Below are positions 26,062-34,929 of a DNA stretch of 64,000 nucleotides, one piece after another. The stretch's first letter is position 1. Each line of letters starts with the position of its first letter. Position numbers and translations under genes: made by a program. The notes below the pieces were generated by a model, which was given only the letters and a program-made list of their open reading frames with translations, searched no databases and was not told the DNA's origin. Source of the stretch: Scatavimonas merdipullorum (GTDB taxonomy: Bacteria; Bacillota; Clostridia; Oscillospirales; Acutalibacteraceae); contig DVGH01000034.1 in NCBI GenBank assembly GCA_018712865.1, positions 1 to 64,000 on the forward strand, given 5' to 3'.

Positions 26062-26826
26062 ATGTCACAGCAGTGCGCCGTAATTTTAGCAGGCGGCGAA
26101 GGAACACGCATGCGTTCGCAAAAGCCCAAAACACTTTCCATGGTGCTTGAAAAACCCATGCTGCAATGGGTGCTGGACGCTTTAAAAGAAAGCGGCATCG
26201 ACCGTATATGCATTGTTACCGGGTACAAGCGCGAATGTATAGACGCATATATAAAAACGCTGCCCTACCCGCTTGAAACCGTATTTCAGTCCGAACGCCT
26301 TGGAACGGGGCACGCCGTCATGACGGCAAAGGATTTTTTACAGAAAAACACAGGGGGCGACGTTGTTGTTTTAAACGGCGACGCACCGTTTATGGACGGA
26401 GAAACAATCCGGGGCGCATATGCGCTGCATAAGGAAAAGCAAAGCAGCGCAACCGTTATTTCTGCAAATGTGGACGACCCTTCCGGTTACGGCAGAATTG
26501 TCAGGGACAAAAGCACAGGCGCGCTTTGCGCCATTGTAGAACAAAAGGACACAGACGGGCAAACCGCGCCGATCCGGGAAGTCAACTCCGGCGCCTATTG
26601 GTTTAATATAGACGCGCTTTTAGGCGTGCTTGACAACATTACCACAAACAACAACGCCCGGGAATATTATCTGCCCGATGCACTAAAGCTGCTTTTGCAG
26701 CAGGGAAAAACCGTGCAGGCGTTTACTGCGCCGTGCGCAGACGCGGTTTTGGGCGCAAACGACCCGCAGCAGCTTGCAGAATTAAACAGGCTTGCAGAAA
26801 AAAAATACGGAAGCTTGCATGTATAA
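26062..26826 (+). CDS. UDP-N-acetylglucosamine pyrophosphorylase domain protein (GlmU N-terminal half only)
   Basis: A 254-residue nucleotidyltransferase. The signature LAGGEGTRMRSQKPK (residues 9-23), QSERLGTGHAVM, the metal aspartate in VVLNGDAPFM, and EVNSGAYWFN and NNNAREYYLPD match the uridylyltransferase half of GlmU, which makes UDP-GlcNAc from GlcNAc-1-phosphate and UTP. The left-handed beta-helix acetyltransferase half of standard GlmU is missing: the gene stops at residue 254 with a normal AEKKYG ending. GlcNAc-1-phosphate must come from another acetyltransferase. It is followed by prs, as gcaD-prs in bacilli. The start ATG follows AAGGAG. Confidence 0.88.
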   Translation: MSQQCAVILAGGEGTRMRSQKPKTLSMVLEKPMLQWVLDALKESGIDRICIVTGYKRECIDAYIKTLPYPLETVFQSERLGTGHAVMTAKDFLQKNTGGDVVVLNGDAPFMDGETIRGAYALHKEKQSSATVISANVDDPSGYGRIVRDKSTGALCAIVEQKDTDGQTAPIREVNSGAYWFNIDALLGVLDNITTNNNAREYYLPDALKLLLQQGKTVQAFTAPCADAVLGANDPQQLAELNRLAEKKYGSLHV

Positions 26827-26880
26827 ATGTGCCTGGCCTTTTACGGCTGCACATTTCAATTTATATCAGGGGGATCAATC

Positions 26881-27840
26881 ATGAATTTTCACGGTAAGGA
26901 CATTAAAATTTTTACAGGAAGCTCCAACAAAGACGTGGCACAGGGCATTGCAGGCTGCCTTGGCCTTCCGCTTGGAAAGTCCGACTGCTCTACCTTCAGC
27001 GACGGGGAAATTTCCGTTTCGCTGCATGAATCTGTCAGAGGCTCCGAGTGCTTTATTGTGCAGTCGACCTGCGCGCCTGTAAACAACAACATTATGGAGC
27101 TCTTAATCATGATCGACGCTATGAAGCGCGCTTCTGCTGCGCGCATTACGGCCGTTATGCCGTACTTTGGCTATGCAAGGCAGGACAGAAAAGCCAAGGC
27201 CAGGGATCCGATCTCTGCAAAGCTGGTTGCCGACCTGATTACAGTCGCCGGGGCGGACCGCGTGCTTACTATGGACCTGCACGCAGCGCAGATCCAGGGC
27301 TTTTTCAATATCCCTGTTGACCATCTGCTGGGCGCGCCTATGCTTGCTGCGCATTTAAGGGAGCAGATTGCTACCAAAACAGACGAATACGTTGTTGTTT
27401 CGCCTGACCTGGGTTCTGTTACAAGAGCCAGAAATTTTGCTGCAAAAATTGGCTGCCCGCTTGCTATTATTGACAAGCGCCGTCAAAAGGCCAACGTTTC
27501 TGAAGTTATGAACATTATCGGCGACGTAGAGGGCAAAAAGGTTATTCTTGTGGACGATATGATCGACACCGCCGGCACGCTTTGCAACGCTGCGACCGCC
27601 ATTATAGAAAAGGGCGGCGCTACAGGCGTTTATGCCTGCGCTACGCATTCCGTCCTTTCCGGCCCGGCAATCGAAAGAATTGAAAAAAGCCCCATTAAGG
27701 AACTAATCCTGCTTGACACCGTTCCGATCCCAGATGATAAAATGCTGGATAAATTCACCATTCTTCCCGTGGCGCCCGTATTTGCCGAAGCAATCGAAAG
27801 AATTTATGCCGATAAACCTGTTTCCCCCATGTTTGGCTAA
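26881..27840 (+). CDS. prs: Ribose-phosphate pyrophosphokinase
   Basis: A 319-residue enzyme making PRPP from ribose 5-phosphate and ATP for purine, pyrimidine, histidine and tryptophan synthesis. It shows KIFTGSSNKDVA at the start, the MPYFGYARQDRK ATP loop, TMDLHAAQIQGFF, and the PRPP-binding VILVDDMIDTAGTL. The start ATG 26881 follows AGGGGG; an in-frame open stretch upstream lacks a ribosome site. It lies 54 bases downstream of the uridylyltransferase gene. Confidence 0.97.
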   Translation: MNFHGKDIKIFTGSSNKDVAQGIAGCLGLPLGKSDCSTFSDGEISVSLHESVRGSECFIVQSTCAPVNNNIMELLIMIDAMKRASAARITAVMPYFGYARQDRKAKARDPISAKLVADLITVAGADRVLTMDLHAAQIQGFFNIPVDHLLGAPMLAAHLREQIATKTDEYVVVSPDLGSVTRARNFAAKIGCPLAIIDKRRQKANVSEVMNIIGDVEGKKVILVDDMIDTAGTLCNAATAIIEKGGATGVYACATHSVLSGPAIERIEKSPIKELILLDTVPIPDDKMLDKFTILPVAPVFAEAIERIYADKPVSPMFG

Positions 27841-27870
27841 TCTTTTCCATCCATATAGATAAAATCTCCA

Positions 27871-27897
27871 GGCGGCATACAGTTTATGCCGCCTTTT
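27871..27897 (+). terminator. Terminator or attenuator after prs
   Basis: GGCGGCATA (27871-27879) pairs with TATGCCGCC (27885-27893), followed by only TTTT. Partial read-through into pth is possible. Confidence 0.6.
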
Positions 27898-27980
27898 AGC
27901 CGTATAAAAATAAAATAGCGCTGGGAAAAACAGGCGGGCCCCGGCGCTGTATGGCTTACCGCCGGAACGGAGATAAATCC

Positions 27981-28589
27981 ATGATTCATTTTTTTAAAAA
28001 AAGTAAACCTTTGACCGGGCCGGTGGAATACATTGTTGTCGGTCTTGGAAACCCCGGGCGCGAATATGAAAATACGCGGCATAATGCAGGCTTCATCGCC
28101 ATAGAAAAGCTGGCCGAAAAACATGGGGTACAAATCAACCGTTTAAAGTTTAAGGCACTGTATGGGGAATGCACCATCAGCGGACGGCGCACCTTGCTTT
28201 TAAAGCCGCAGACCTTTATGAATAACAGCGGGCAATCTGTGACACAGGCGATGTCTTTCTACAAAATTCCGCCTGCGCATGTCATTATACTGTTTGATGA
28301 TGTTTCCCTGGATGTCGGCCGCCTGCGCATCCGCAGAAAAGGCAGCGATGGCGGACAAAAGGGCATGCGCAGCATTATTTACCTTTCCGGTAAGGACGAT
28401 TTCCCCCGCATAAAGCTGGGGATCGGCGCTAAACCAAACCCCGAATGGGAGCTTGCAGACTGGGTATTATCCCGCTTTACGCCAGACGAACTGGAGCGTT
28501 TGGACACAGCCGCCTGCAGCGCGTGTGCGGCTGTGGAGCTTATCATCAACGGGGAAATTGACAAAGCCATGAACCTTTATAACAGCTGA
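27981..28589 (+). CDS. pth: Peptidyl-tRNA hydrolase
   Basis: A 202-residue enzyme that frees tRNA from abortive peptidyl-tRNA. VVGLGNPGREYENTRHNAGF (residues about 19-38) contains the catalytic His in RHNAGF, followed by LLKPQTFMNNSGQS and ILFDDVSLDVGRLRIRRKGSDGGQKGM with the catalytic Asp. ATG 27981 follows GGAG; the frame also has an ATG 30 bases upstream without a ribosome site. The pth-mfd order is common in Firmicutes. Confidence 0.96.
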   Translation: MIHFFKKSKPLTGPVEYIVVGLGNPGREYENTRHNAGFIAIEKLAEKHGVQINRLKFKALYGECTISGRRTLLLKPQTFMNNSGQSVTQAMSFYKIPPAHVIILFDDVSLDVGRLRIRRKGSDGGQKGMRSIIYLSGKDDFPRIKLGIGAKPNPEWELADWVLSRFTPDELERLDTAACSACAAVELIINGEIDKAMNLYNS

Positions 28590-28595
28590 CTTTTG

Positions 28596-28622
28596 CCCGG
28601 CATGACGCCGCCGGGTTCTTTC
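28596..28622 (+). terminator. Weak hairpin between pth and mfd
   Basis: CCCGGC (28596-28601) pairs with GCCGGG (28610-28615), then TTCTTTC. It probably only attenuates transcription. Confidence 0.4.
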
Positions 28623-28669
28623 TATGCTGTTTACACATTTTATTTTACGAAGGTACGGTTGGGAAAGCC

Positions 28670-31600
28670 ATGAAATTTTTGACAAGCATTCTGCAACAAT
28701 TGCCGGAATACCGGCGGCTGCGCGACTGCGCGGCGTTACCCTGCTCTACGTCGGCTGCCGCCGGCTTAACTGCAATCCATAAGGCGCATATTATCCATAC
28801 GCTCTGCAACGAAACCGGCAACCGGGCGTTGGTTGCCGTATCGAACGAAGCCGAAGCGCAAACGCTTGCAAACGACCTGTCCTCTATGGGCTCCCGGGCG
28901 CTTGTATACCCGCTGCGCGACTTTACGTTCCGGGATATTCAGGGGCAGTCGCATGCGTATGAGCATAAACGCTTACATGTGCTTTCCAAAATGCTGCGCG
29001 GCGATTATTCCGTGGTCATCGCCTGTATAGACGCTGCAAGCCAATACACCATTCCCCCTAAAGCCCTGCAAGAAGCCACGCTCACGCTCTGCTCCGGCGG
29101 CAACCTGTCCATGGAAACGGCCGTGCAAGTGCTGACACGCATTGGTTATGAACGCTGTGAACAGGTCGAAGGCGCCGGCCAGTTTGCTGTGAGAGGTGGC
29201 ATTCTGGATTTTTACATGCCGGATGCCCCGGCTCCTGTGCGTGCAGAATTCTGGGGCGACCAGATCGACACGCTCAATTATTTTGACCCGGAAACCCAAC
29301 GCAGAACCGAATATATTGAAGAACTAACGCTTACCCCCTCCACAGAAGTTCTGATCCAGGATAAAAACGCGCTTGCCCTGCAGATTGAGCGCCATGCTGC
29401 CTTACTGCGCGGCAAGGCGGCGCCGCTTGCGCGCCAGGTTTTGCAAAACGAAGCAGACGCCCTGAAAAACGGCCTTACAATCGCTTCTAAAGATAAATTT
29501 ATCGGTCTGGTTTATGAAAAACCGGCTACGCTTTTTGATTATATGGGCAGGGAGGATTTTCTCTTTATCTCTGAGCCTGTCAAGACAAACGACCGCATGC
29601 GCGCATATACGCGTCTGTTTGAGGAAGAGCTGAAAGACTGCTTTTCCAGCGGCGCACTGTGCAGAGGGTTTGACACCTATTCTCTTGACCAGGTGGCCCT
29701 GCTTGATATTTTCAGGCAGGCAAGGCTGATCTATCTGGACAATTTTACGCATGGCAGCTACGACCTGCCGCTGCATGAGCTTATTTCTTTCACCGCCAAG
29801 CAGCTTTCATCCTGGAGCGGCTCAATCCAGGTGCTTTGCGAAGACCTGCAAGCCGCCTTTCACAAAAACAGCAGCGTTGTCATTCTGGCCGGTACCGCAC
29901 GCAGCGCGCAGTCTGTTGCGCAAGCTCTTTCCGAAAAAGGGTTTCCCGCACAGTTAACAAAGGAGCTTACGCAGCCTGTCCCCGGCAAAATTTATGTAAT
30001 GGAAGGCTGCCTGTCGTCCGGGTTTGAATACCCGGCTTTACATTTTATCCTGATTACCCACGGGCAGGTTGTCCATGCCTCCAGAAAAAAGAAGTCCAAA
30101 AACAAAAACGCCCGGCAAATTTACAGCCTGGCGGAGCTGAGCGTTGGGGACTATGTTGTCCATTCCACCCATGGCATCGGCATTTTCAGCGGCATCCACA
30201 AAATAGAAACACAAGGGATTGTAAAGGATTATATTAAGGTAGAATATGCAAAGAAAGATGCGCTCTATGTTCCCGTTACCCAATTGGATTTAATTTCCAA
30301 ATACATTGGCCCGCGTGAAAACTCCGCCGTGCGCTTAAGCCGGCTGGGCGGTACGGATTGGCAAAAGGCAAAAGCCCGCGTCAGAAGTGCCGTCAAGGAT
30401 ATGGCAAAGGAGCTGATCGCCCTGTACGCCCAGCGCATGCAGGCGCAGGGCCACGCCTTTCCGCCGGATTCCGACTGGCAGCGCGATTTTGAGGCGCGTT
30501 TTGAATATGAAGAAACGGAAGACCAGATCCGCTGTATAGACGAAATTAAAAACGACATGGAACATACAGCCCCCATGGACCGGCTTTTATGCGGCGACGT
30601 GGGCTTTGGGAAAACAGAAGTTGCGCTGCGCGCGGCATTCAAATGCGTAACCGACTCCAAACAGTGCGCGCTGCTTTGCCCGACAACCATCCTTGCCTGG
30701 CAGCACTATCAAACAGTCCTGCGCCGTTTTGAGGGCTACCCTATAAGGATCGAGCTTTTGTCCCGTTTTCGTTCGCCCAAGCAGCAGGCCGACATTATCC
30801 GGCGTTTACGGCGCGGCGACATAGATATGGTCGTGGGGACCCACCGGCTGGTGCAAAAGGACGTGCAGTTCCACGATCTGGGATTATGTATTATTGACGA
30901 AGAACAGCGCTTTGGCGTGGCGCAAAAGGAACGGTTCAAAGCGCTTTGCAAAAACGTAGACGTTCTCACGCTTTCTGCCACACCCATTCCAAGAACGCTG
31001 AATATGGCAATGAGCGGAATACGCGATATGTCGATTTTAGAAGAAGCGCCGCAGGACAGATACCCCGTACAAACCTATGTGCTGGAGCATGATGACGCTG
31101 TGATCTGTGAAGCAATCCGCCGTGAGCTCCGCCGCGGCGGCCAGGTGTTTTATCTGCACAATAAGGTTGAAAGCATAGAACAAAAGGCCCAAAAGCTGCG
31201 GGCGATGATCCCGGAAGCAAAAATTGCCGTTGGACATGGAAAAATGAACGAGCAGGAACTTTCGGGCGTTTGGCGCAAAATGCTTGAGCAGGAAGTCAAC
31301 GTGCTTGTGTGTACCACTATTATTGAAACGGGGATCGATCTTCCAAACGCCAACACGCTTATTATAGAAAATGCAGACTGTATGGGGCTTTCCCAGCTGC
31401 ACCAGCTGCGTGGGCGCGTAGGGCGCTCCTCCAGGCGGGCCTATGCCTATTTTACGTTTGTGCAAAATAAAGTGCTCAGCGAAATATCGCAAAAGCGCCT
31501 GACCGCCATACGTGAATTTACACAGTTTGGCTCCGGCTTTAAAATTGCCATGCGCGACCTGGAGCTGCGCGGCGCGGGAAATATTCTTGGCGCGCAGCAG

Positions 31601-32122
31601 CACGGGCATATGGAAGACGTTGGCTATGATATGTATTTAAAACTTCTTGGCGAGGCTGTCAACGAGGAAAAGGGCCAGCCCAACAGCAGCACAGAGCTGG
31701 AATGCCTGGTCGATGTTCAGATTCAGGCGCATATCCCGGAGGATTATATTCAAAGCTTAAGCCAGCGGCTTGATATCTACCGTCATATTTCAGACATTCG
31801 CAACAAAGAGGACGCGCGCGACGTTACAGACGAGCTGATTGACCGTTTTGGCGATCCCCCGCAGGCCGTGCTCGGACTGATCGATATAGCGCTGGTACGA
31901 AGCGCCGCTGCAGCTATGGGCATTTATGAAATCAAACAGCAGGGGCATACCTTTCTGCTCTATGTCAAGCAAATCAAATCCCCGGCCGTAGCGGATATTA
32001 TAGCGCGCCTGAAGGGCATGGCGCTTTTAAACGCCGGAAGCAAGCCTTATATTGCGGTAAAAATGGGGAAAAATCTTTCTGTACAAGCGGCATTGCATAC
32101 GATTTTTGACCTGCGCGGATGA
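28670..32122 (+). CDS. mfd: Transcription-repair coupling factor Mfd
   Basis: A 1150-residue translocase that removes stalled RNA polymerase and recruits UvrA. The N-terminal UvrB-like part (VRGGILDFYMPD, PVRAEFWGDQID) is followed by the RNA polymerase-interacting domain (SVGDYVVHSTHGIGIFSGI, about 490-510). The helicase motor has Walker A DVGFGKTEVALRAAF, DEEQRFG, TLSATPIPRTLNMA and TIIETGIDLPNANT. The C-terminal TRCF domain closes the protein with ELIDRFGDPP. Length is normal for Mfd. Confidence 0.97.
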   Translation: MKFLTSILQQLPEYRRLRDCAALPCSTSAAAGLTAIHKAHIIHTLCNETGNRALVAVSNEAEAQTLANDLSSMGSRALVYPLRDFTFRDIQGQSHAYEHKRLHVLSKMLRGDYSVVIACIDAASQYTIPPKALQEATLTLCSGGNLSMETAVQVLTRIGYERCEQVEGAGQFAVRGGILDFYMPDAPAPVRAEFWGDQIDTLNYFDPETQRRTEYIEELTLTPSTEVLIQDKNALALQIERHAALLRGKAAPLARQVLQNEADALKNGLTIASKDKFIGLVYEKPATLFDYMGREDFLFISEPVKTNDRMRAYTRLFEEELKDCFSSGALCRGFDTYSLDQVALLDIFRQARLIYLDNFTHGSYDLPLHELISFTAKQLSSWSGSIQVLCEDLQAAFHKNSSVVILAGTARSAQSVAQALSEKGFPAQLTKELTQPVPGKIYVMEGCLSSGFEYPALHFILITHGQVVHASRKKKSKNKNARQIYSLAELSVGDYVVHSTHGIGIFSGIHKIETQGIVKDYIKVEYAKKDALYVPVTQLDLISKYIGPRENSAVRLSRLGGTDWQKAKARVRSAVKDMAKELIALYAQRMQAQGHAFPPDSDWQRDFEARFEYEETEDQIRCIDEIKNDMEHTAPMDRLLCGDVGFGKTEVALRAAFKCVTDSKQCALLCPTTILAWQHYQTVLRRFEGYPIRIELLSRFRSPKQQADIIRRLRRGDIDMVVGTHRLVQKDVQFHDLGLCIIDEEQRFGVAQKERFKALCKNVDVLTLSATPIPRTLNMAMSGIRDMSILEEAPQDRYPVQTYVLEHDDAVICEAIRRELRRGGQVFYLHNKVESIEQKAQKLRAMIPEAKIAVGHGKMNEQELSGVWRKMLEQEVNVLVCTTIIETGIDLPNANTLIIENADCMGLSQLHQLRGRVGRSSRRAYAYFTFVQNKVLSEISQKRLTAIREFTQFGSGFKIAMRDLELRGAGNILGAQQHGHMEDVGYDMYLKLLGEAVNEEKGQPNSSTELECLVDVQIQAHIPEDYIQSLSQRLDIYRHISDIRNKEDARDVTDELIDRFGDPPQAVLGLIDIALVRSAAAAMGIYEIKQQGHTFLLYVKQIKSPAVADIIARLKGMALLNAGSKPYIAVKMGKNLSVQAALHTIFDLRG

Positions 32123-32172
32123 CGTTCGTTTCAAATAAATTGTGAACTCCTTTTAAAATCATGGAATTATTA

Positions 32173-32201
32173 TAGACAAATTTGTCCCAAACGTGTATAA
32201 T
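32173..32201 (+). promoter_or_regulatory. Promoter of the lipoprotein foldase gene
   Basis: TAGACA (32173-32178) and TATAAT (32196-32201) with a 17-base spacer. Confidence 0.6.
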
Positions 32202-32243
32202 TACTTACGATTTGTATTAAACGAAAGGAACGATCATACCATT

Positions 32244-33377
32244 ATGAAAACAACAAAAAAGCTGCTTGCTTTGGCCCTTGCAATGGGTATGCTTACGGTC
32301 AGCGCCGGCTGCGCCGACCAGTCATGGTCATATAAGGACGACATGAACACGCTTTCTATCGGCACATATATCTACTATATGTCGGGCGCTTACGGATACG
32401 CCTCCAACCAGGTTTCCTCCGCCCAAACAGAAAGCGCGACGCAGTCGGGAACAGAAGCCGCAACAGAAGCGGTGGACGTTCTTACGCAGGAAATTGAAAA
32501 TCCAGACGGTGACAAGGTAAACGCGCAGGATTACATTTTGCAGGAGGCTGAAAACGCCTGCAAAAACCTTTTAAATACCGAAAAGCTTTTTGCACAAAAG
32601 GGCCTGACCCTTTCAGAAACGGAGCTTACCGCCGCAGAAAGCAATGCCGACCAGGCATGGAGCTATTACGGGCAAACATATGAAAGCCTGGGTGTTTCCA
32701 AGGACTCTTTTTATCGTGCAGAGTATCTGTTTGCCGCTAAATACAACGCGCTTTTTGAAGCGATTTACGGCATAGGCGGCGAAAAGGCTGTTTCTGACGA
32801 CGAAATTAAAGCCTATTTTACAGAAAACTATACCAATTACGCATATTTGCCTATGAATTTGTACACAACCGCCGACAGTGAAAGCGACGACGCTTCTTCC
32901 ACTACCTCAACCGCTGTAGCTTTCAGTGAGGAGGAAGTCCAGCAGGCTACAGAGGAGTTCAACGCCTATGCACAGCAGATCAACGACGGCAGCAAAACCT
33001 ATGACGAAATTGCGCAGGCTTATACCACAGACGCCGGGCTGGAAGAAAACCCTTCCGTTACAAATACGGAAATTTTAGAAGATTCTTCCCTGGGTGACGA
33101 ACTGAAAGAAGCGCTGGAAGGGCTTGATGCCAATCAGGCAACCGTAATTCAGGTAGGGGAAGATTCCACTGCTGTTTTATACCTTGTCTATAAGGGCGAC
33201 ATCCATGAAGAAGCAGAAAATGTTTTTGAAGAATCCCAGCGCAGCTCGGTGCTGTATTCCATGAAATTTGAAGAATACCAAGAGGATATGGATGCACAGG
33301 CCAAAGCGTACGAATGTGAAAAAAATGATGCTGCTATCAACAGATACCAGCCGTCCATGTTTAAAGATGTGCTGTAA
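32244..33377 (+). CDS. Lipoprotein related to PrsA/SurA foldases
   Basis: A 377-residue lipoprotein: MKTTKKLLALALAMGMLTVSAGC is a lipoprotein signal with the lipid-modified Cys at about residue 23. A Thr/Ser/Glu-rich linker lies near 60-90. The helical NC-like chaperone part (QDYILQEAENACKNLL, then KAVSDDEIKAYFTENY) is followed by a region in the place of the parvulin domain (QINDGSKTYDEIAQAYTTDAGLEENPSV). The typical catalytic parvulin motifs are only partly visible, so it may be a chaperone without isomerase activity. It would help fold exported proteins at the membrane surface. It has its own promoter after mfd. Confidence 0.75.
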   Translation: MKTTKKLLALALAMGMLTVSAGCADQSWSYKDDMNTLSIGTYIYYMSGAYGYASNQVSSAQTESATQSGTEAATEAVDVLTQEIENPDGDKVNAQDYILQEAENACKNLLNTEKLFAQKGLTLSETELTAAESNADQAWSYYGQTYESLGVSKDSFYRAEYLFAAKYNALFEAIYGIGGEKAVSDDEIKAYFTENYTNYAYLPMNLYTTADSESDDASSTTSTAVAFSEEEVQQATEEFNAYAQQINDGSKTYDEIAQAYTTDAGLEENPSVTNTEILEDSSLGDELKEALEGLDANQATVIQVGEDSTAVLYLVYKGDIHEEAENVFEESQRSSVLYSMKFEEYQEDMDAQAKAYECEKNDAAINRYQPSMFKDVL

Positions 33378-33394
33378 TATGCCGTTTTTGTTTT

Positions 33395-33423
33395 AGGCAG
33401 GCGGCCAAGCCACTTGCCTTTTT
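33395..33423 (+). terminator. Probable terminator after the foldase gene
   Basis: AGGCA (33395-33399) pairs with TGCCT (33415-33419), with an inner GGC/GCC pairing and T5 after. Confidence 0.5.
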
Positions 33424-33484
33424 ATGTGCAAGCCGGCCTTTTCTGCACGGTCTGCAGAAAAACAATTGAAAAACTGCTTTTGTA

Positions 33485-33514
33485 TTGAAAAATTTGTTCT
33501 CTATGTGGTATTAT
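33485..33514 (+). promoter_or_regulatory. Promoter of the Asn-Asp-Tyr repeat protein gene
   Basis: TTGAAA (33485-33490) and TATTAT (33509-33514) with an 18-base spacer. Confidence 0.55.
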
Positions 33515-33547
33515 AAGTTGTATTAATCTTTTTTGGAGGCATGGCAA

Positions 33548-34378
33548 ATGAAACAACGCCTGCGTATATCTGTGCAATTGCTTCTTTCCGTTTTTTTGGC
33601 CTGTCTTTGCAGCTACTATGCGGCTGCCGTGACAGAAAGCAGCAACACGGTTGGGGAACCGGAAGATATTTATCAAGAACCCACATATTCTGACAGCAGC
33701 GTCGAATCGCAGACAGAGCCGCTACAGCCGGAACCATTGCCGGATTCCAGCACTGCTGGGGATGACGATTATTCTCAACCGGATTATAGCGACCAGACGT
33801 CCTCATATAACGATTATAATGACTATAATGACTACAATGACTACAATGATTACAACGACTATTACGACGATCCCTATCAGAATAATTTTTCTTTTGTGGA
33901 ACCGTCGCCGGATGATTATTCCACATCATCGGACGATGGCTATGCAGATTACAACGATGACGGCTCTGTTTCCAGTACGCCCAACGAACTATATGATGTA
34001 AGTAAATCGGTCGATACCAATGAGCTGGATGCAGCCGACTGGGAAATGGCGCTTGATTTCTCTGAGAGTATGGACGGTACAGGCGACTTTAACTTTATTA
34101 AAAACAATACATCGGCAGATGACGAAACCACCTTTCAGTGGATGCTGTATTTAGGCATTGCCATGATCGCCGGCGCAGTAATCGGCATTATCTGCGTGAT
34201 TTTTACCTGTATAAACAAACGCAGAAAAATCCTTGCTGCAGCCTCTGGCGGCAGACGCGGCCGTCCGCAGGGAAACGCGCCTTCCAAAGCAGTTTATCAG
34301 CCTAAAAAGAACAAGCTGCAAAAATATGATACGGCGGAGATTGATATTGACCTGGGCGCAGGTCGAAAAGACCGCTGA
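33548..34378 (+). CDS. Membrane-anchored acidic protein with an Asn-Asp-Tyr repeat
   Basis: A 276-residue protein of unknown function. A signal peptide (residues 1-28, ending SYYAAAV) leads to a disordered, very acidic external region rich in Asp, Ser, Tyr and Pro. Residues 88-105 are six perfect NDY units. A membrane helix (WMLYLGIAMIAGAVIGIICVIF, about 196-217) is followed by a basic cytoplasmic tail (NKRRK, GGRRGRPQG) ending in DIDLGAGRKDR. The topology is that of a type I surface protein. The ATG follows TTGGAGG. Similar Tyr-Asp-rich tracts end the FtsQ protein in this window. Confidence 0.7.
   Translation: MKQRLRISVQLLLSVFLACLCSYYAAAVTESSNTVGEPEDIYQEPTYSDSSVESQTEPLQPEPLPDSSTAGDDDYSQPDYSDQTSSYNDYNDYNDYNDYNDYNDYYDDPYQNNFSFVEPSPDDYSTSSDDGYADYNDDGSVSSTPNELYDVSKSVDTNELDAADWEMALDFSESMDGTGDFNFIKNNTSADDETTFQWMLYLGIAMIAGAVIGIICVIFTCINKRRKILAAASGGRRGRPQGNAPSKAVYQPKKNKLQKYDTAEIDIDLGAGRKDR
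33809..33862 (+). repeat. Six tandem 9-base repeats coding Asn-Asp-Tyr
   Basis: Consensus AAYGAYTAY repeated six times in frame. The copies vary at third positions, so the protein repeat seems to be kept by selection, although copy number could still change. Confidence 0.9.
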
Positions 34379-34390
34379 TATTTAAAACGT

Positions 34391-34430
34391 AAAAGGCGGA
34401 AGCTTTCTTGAAGAAAGCTTCCGCCTTTTT
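34391..34430. terminator. Bidirectional terminator at the right edge of the phage-like cluster
   Basis: AAAAGGCGGAAGCTTTCTT (34391-34409) pairs perfectly with 34412-34430, with A-run and T5 on either side. It ends both the surface protein transcript and the minus-strand phage-like operon. Confidence 0.92.
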
Positions 34431-34446
34431 GCACTGTTTTTCAATT

Positions 34447-34911
34447 TCACCGGTACGCTACAATTACATATTGCCCGTCTTCTTCATTTAAATTGCAGCG
34501 CACGCCATTGACCGACGCAGATTGTTGCGTCAGTGTCAGCGTGTTCGCACTTAGCTGCGCCCCCTGTGTTGCTCCATAGACTGGAGTCACAAGTGCTCCG
34601 TTTATTACGTTTGCGCCTCCGCTGTACATATACATGGGGGCGTCTTTTTTATAAACCACGACAAATTTGGGGGAAAAATCGAACGTATAGGTAAAGCTGG
34701 CGCTTCCTGTTCCGGCAAACAGCTTTACCTGATAAGGCTCGTTTAATTTTGCTTTTTCCGACGCCGTTACGTGAACGGTGCTATTTTTGGTGTGTGTGCC
34801 GACCATCTGGTCAATTATCTGGTTGTCCGACACAAAGTCGGCCCTGATCGGTTTATCTTCCGGTTTCCACAGGTTCAGCCCTAAATTTGCTGTTTTTTCT
34901 GAAGATGCCAT
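34447..34911 (-). CDS. Short tail-fibre-like protein at the end of the phage-like cluster
   Basis: 154 residues. The start NLGLNLWKPEDKPIRADF with NQIIDQMVGTHTKNSTVHVTASEKAKLNEPY is a motif found at the base of Firmicutes phage tail fibres, where it joins the baseplate. The rest is beta-rich (TYTFDFSPKFVVVYKK, NEEDGQYVIVAYR) and far shorter than a normal fibre, with no collagen-like or long repeat region. It follows the gpI-like gene by 18 bases. It may be a trimmed receptor-binding protein. Confidence 0.7.
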   Translation of the reverse strand: MASSEKTANLGLNLWKPEDKPIRADFVSDNQIIDQMVGTHTKNSTVHVTASEKAKLNEPYQVKLFAGTGSASFTYTFDFSPKFVVVYKKDAPMYMYSGGANVINGALVTPVYGATQGAQLSANTLTLTQQSASVNGVRCNLNEEDGQYVIVAYR

Positions 34912-34929
34912 TTTTTATCCTTCCTTCCA

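Noticed and set aside
33809..33862. Tandem repeats as a possible CRISPR array
   Set aside because: The 9-base units follow each other without spacers and are in frame inside a coding sequence.
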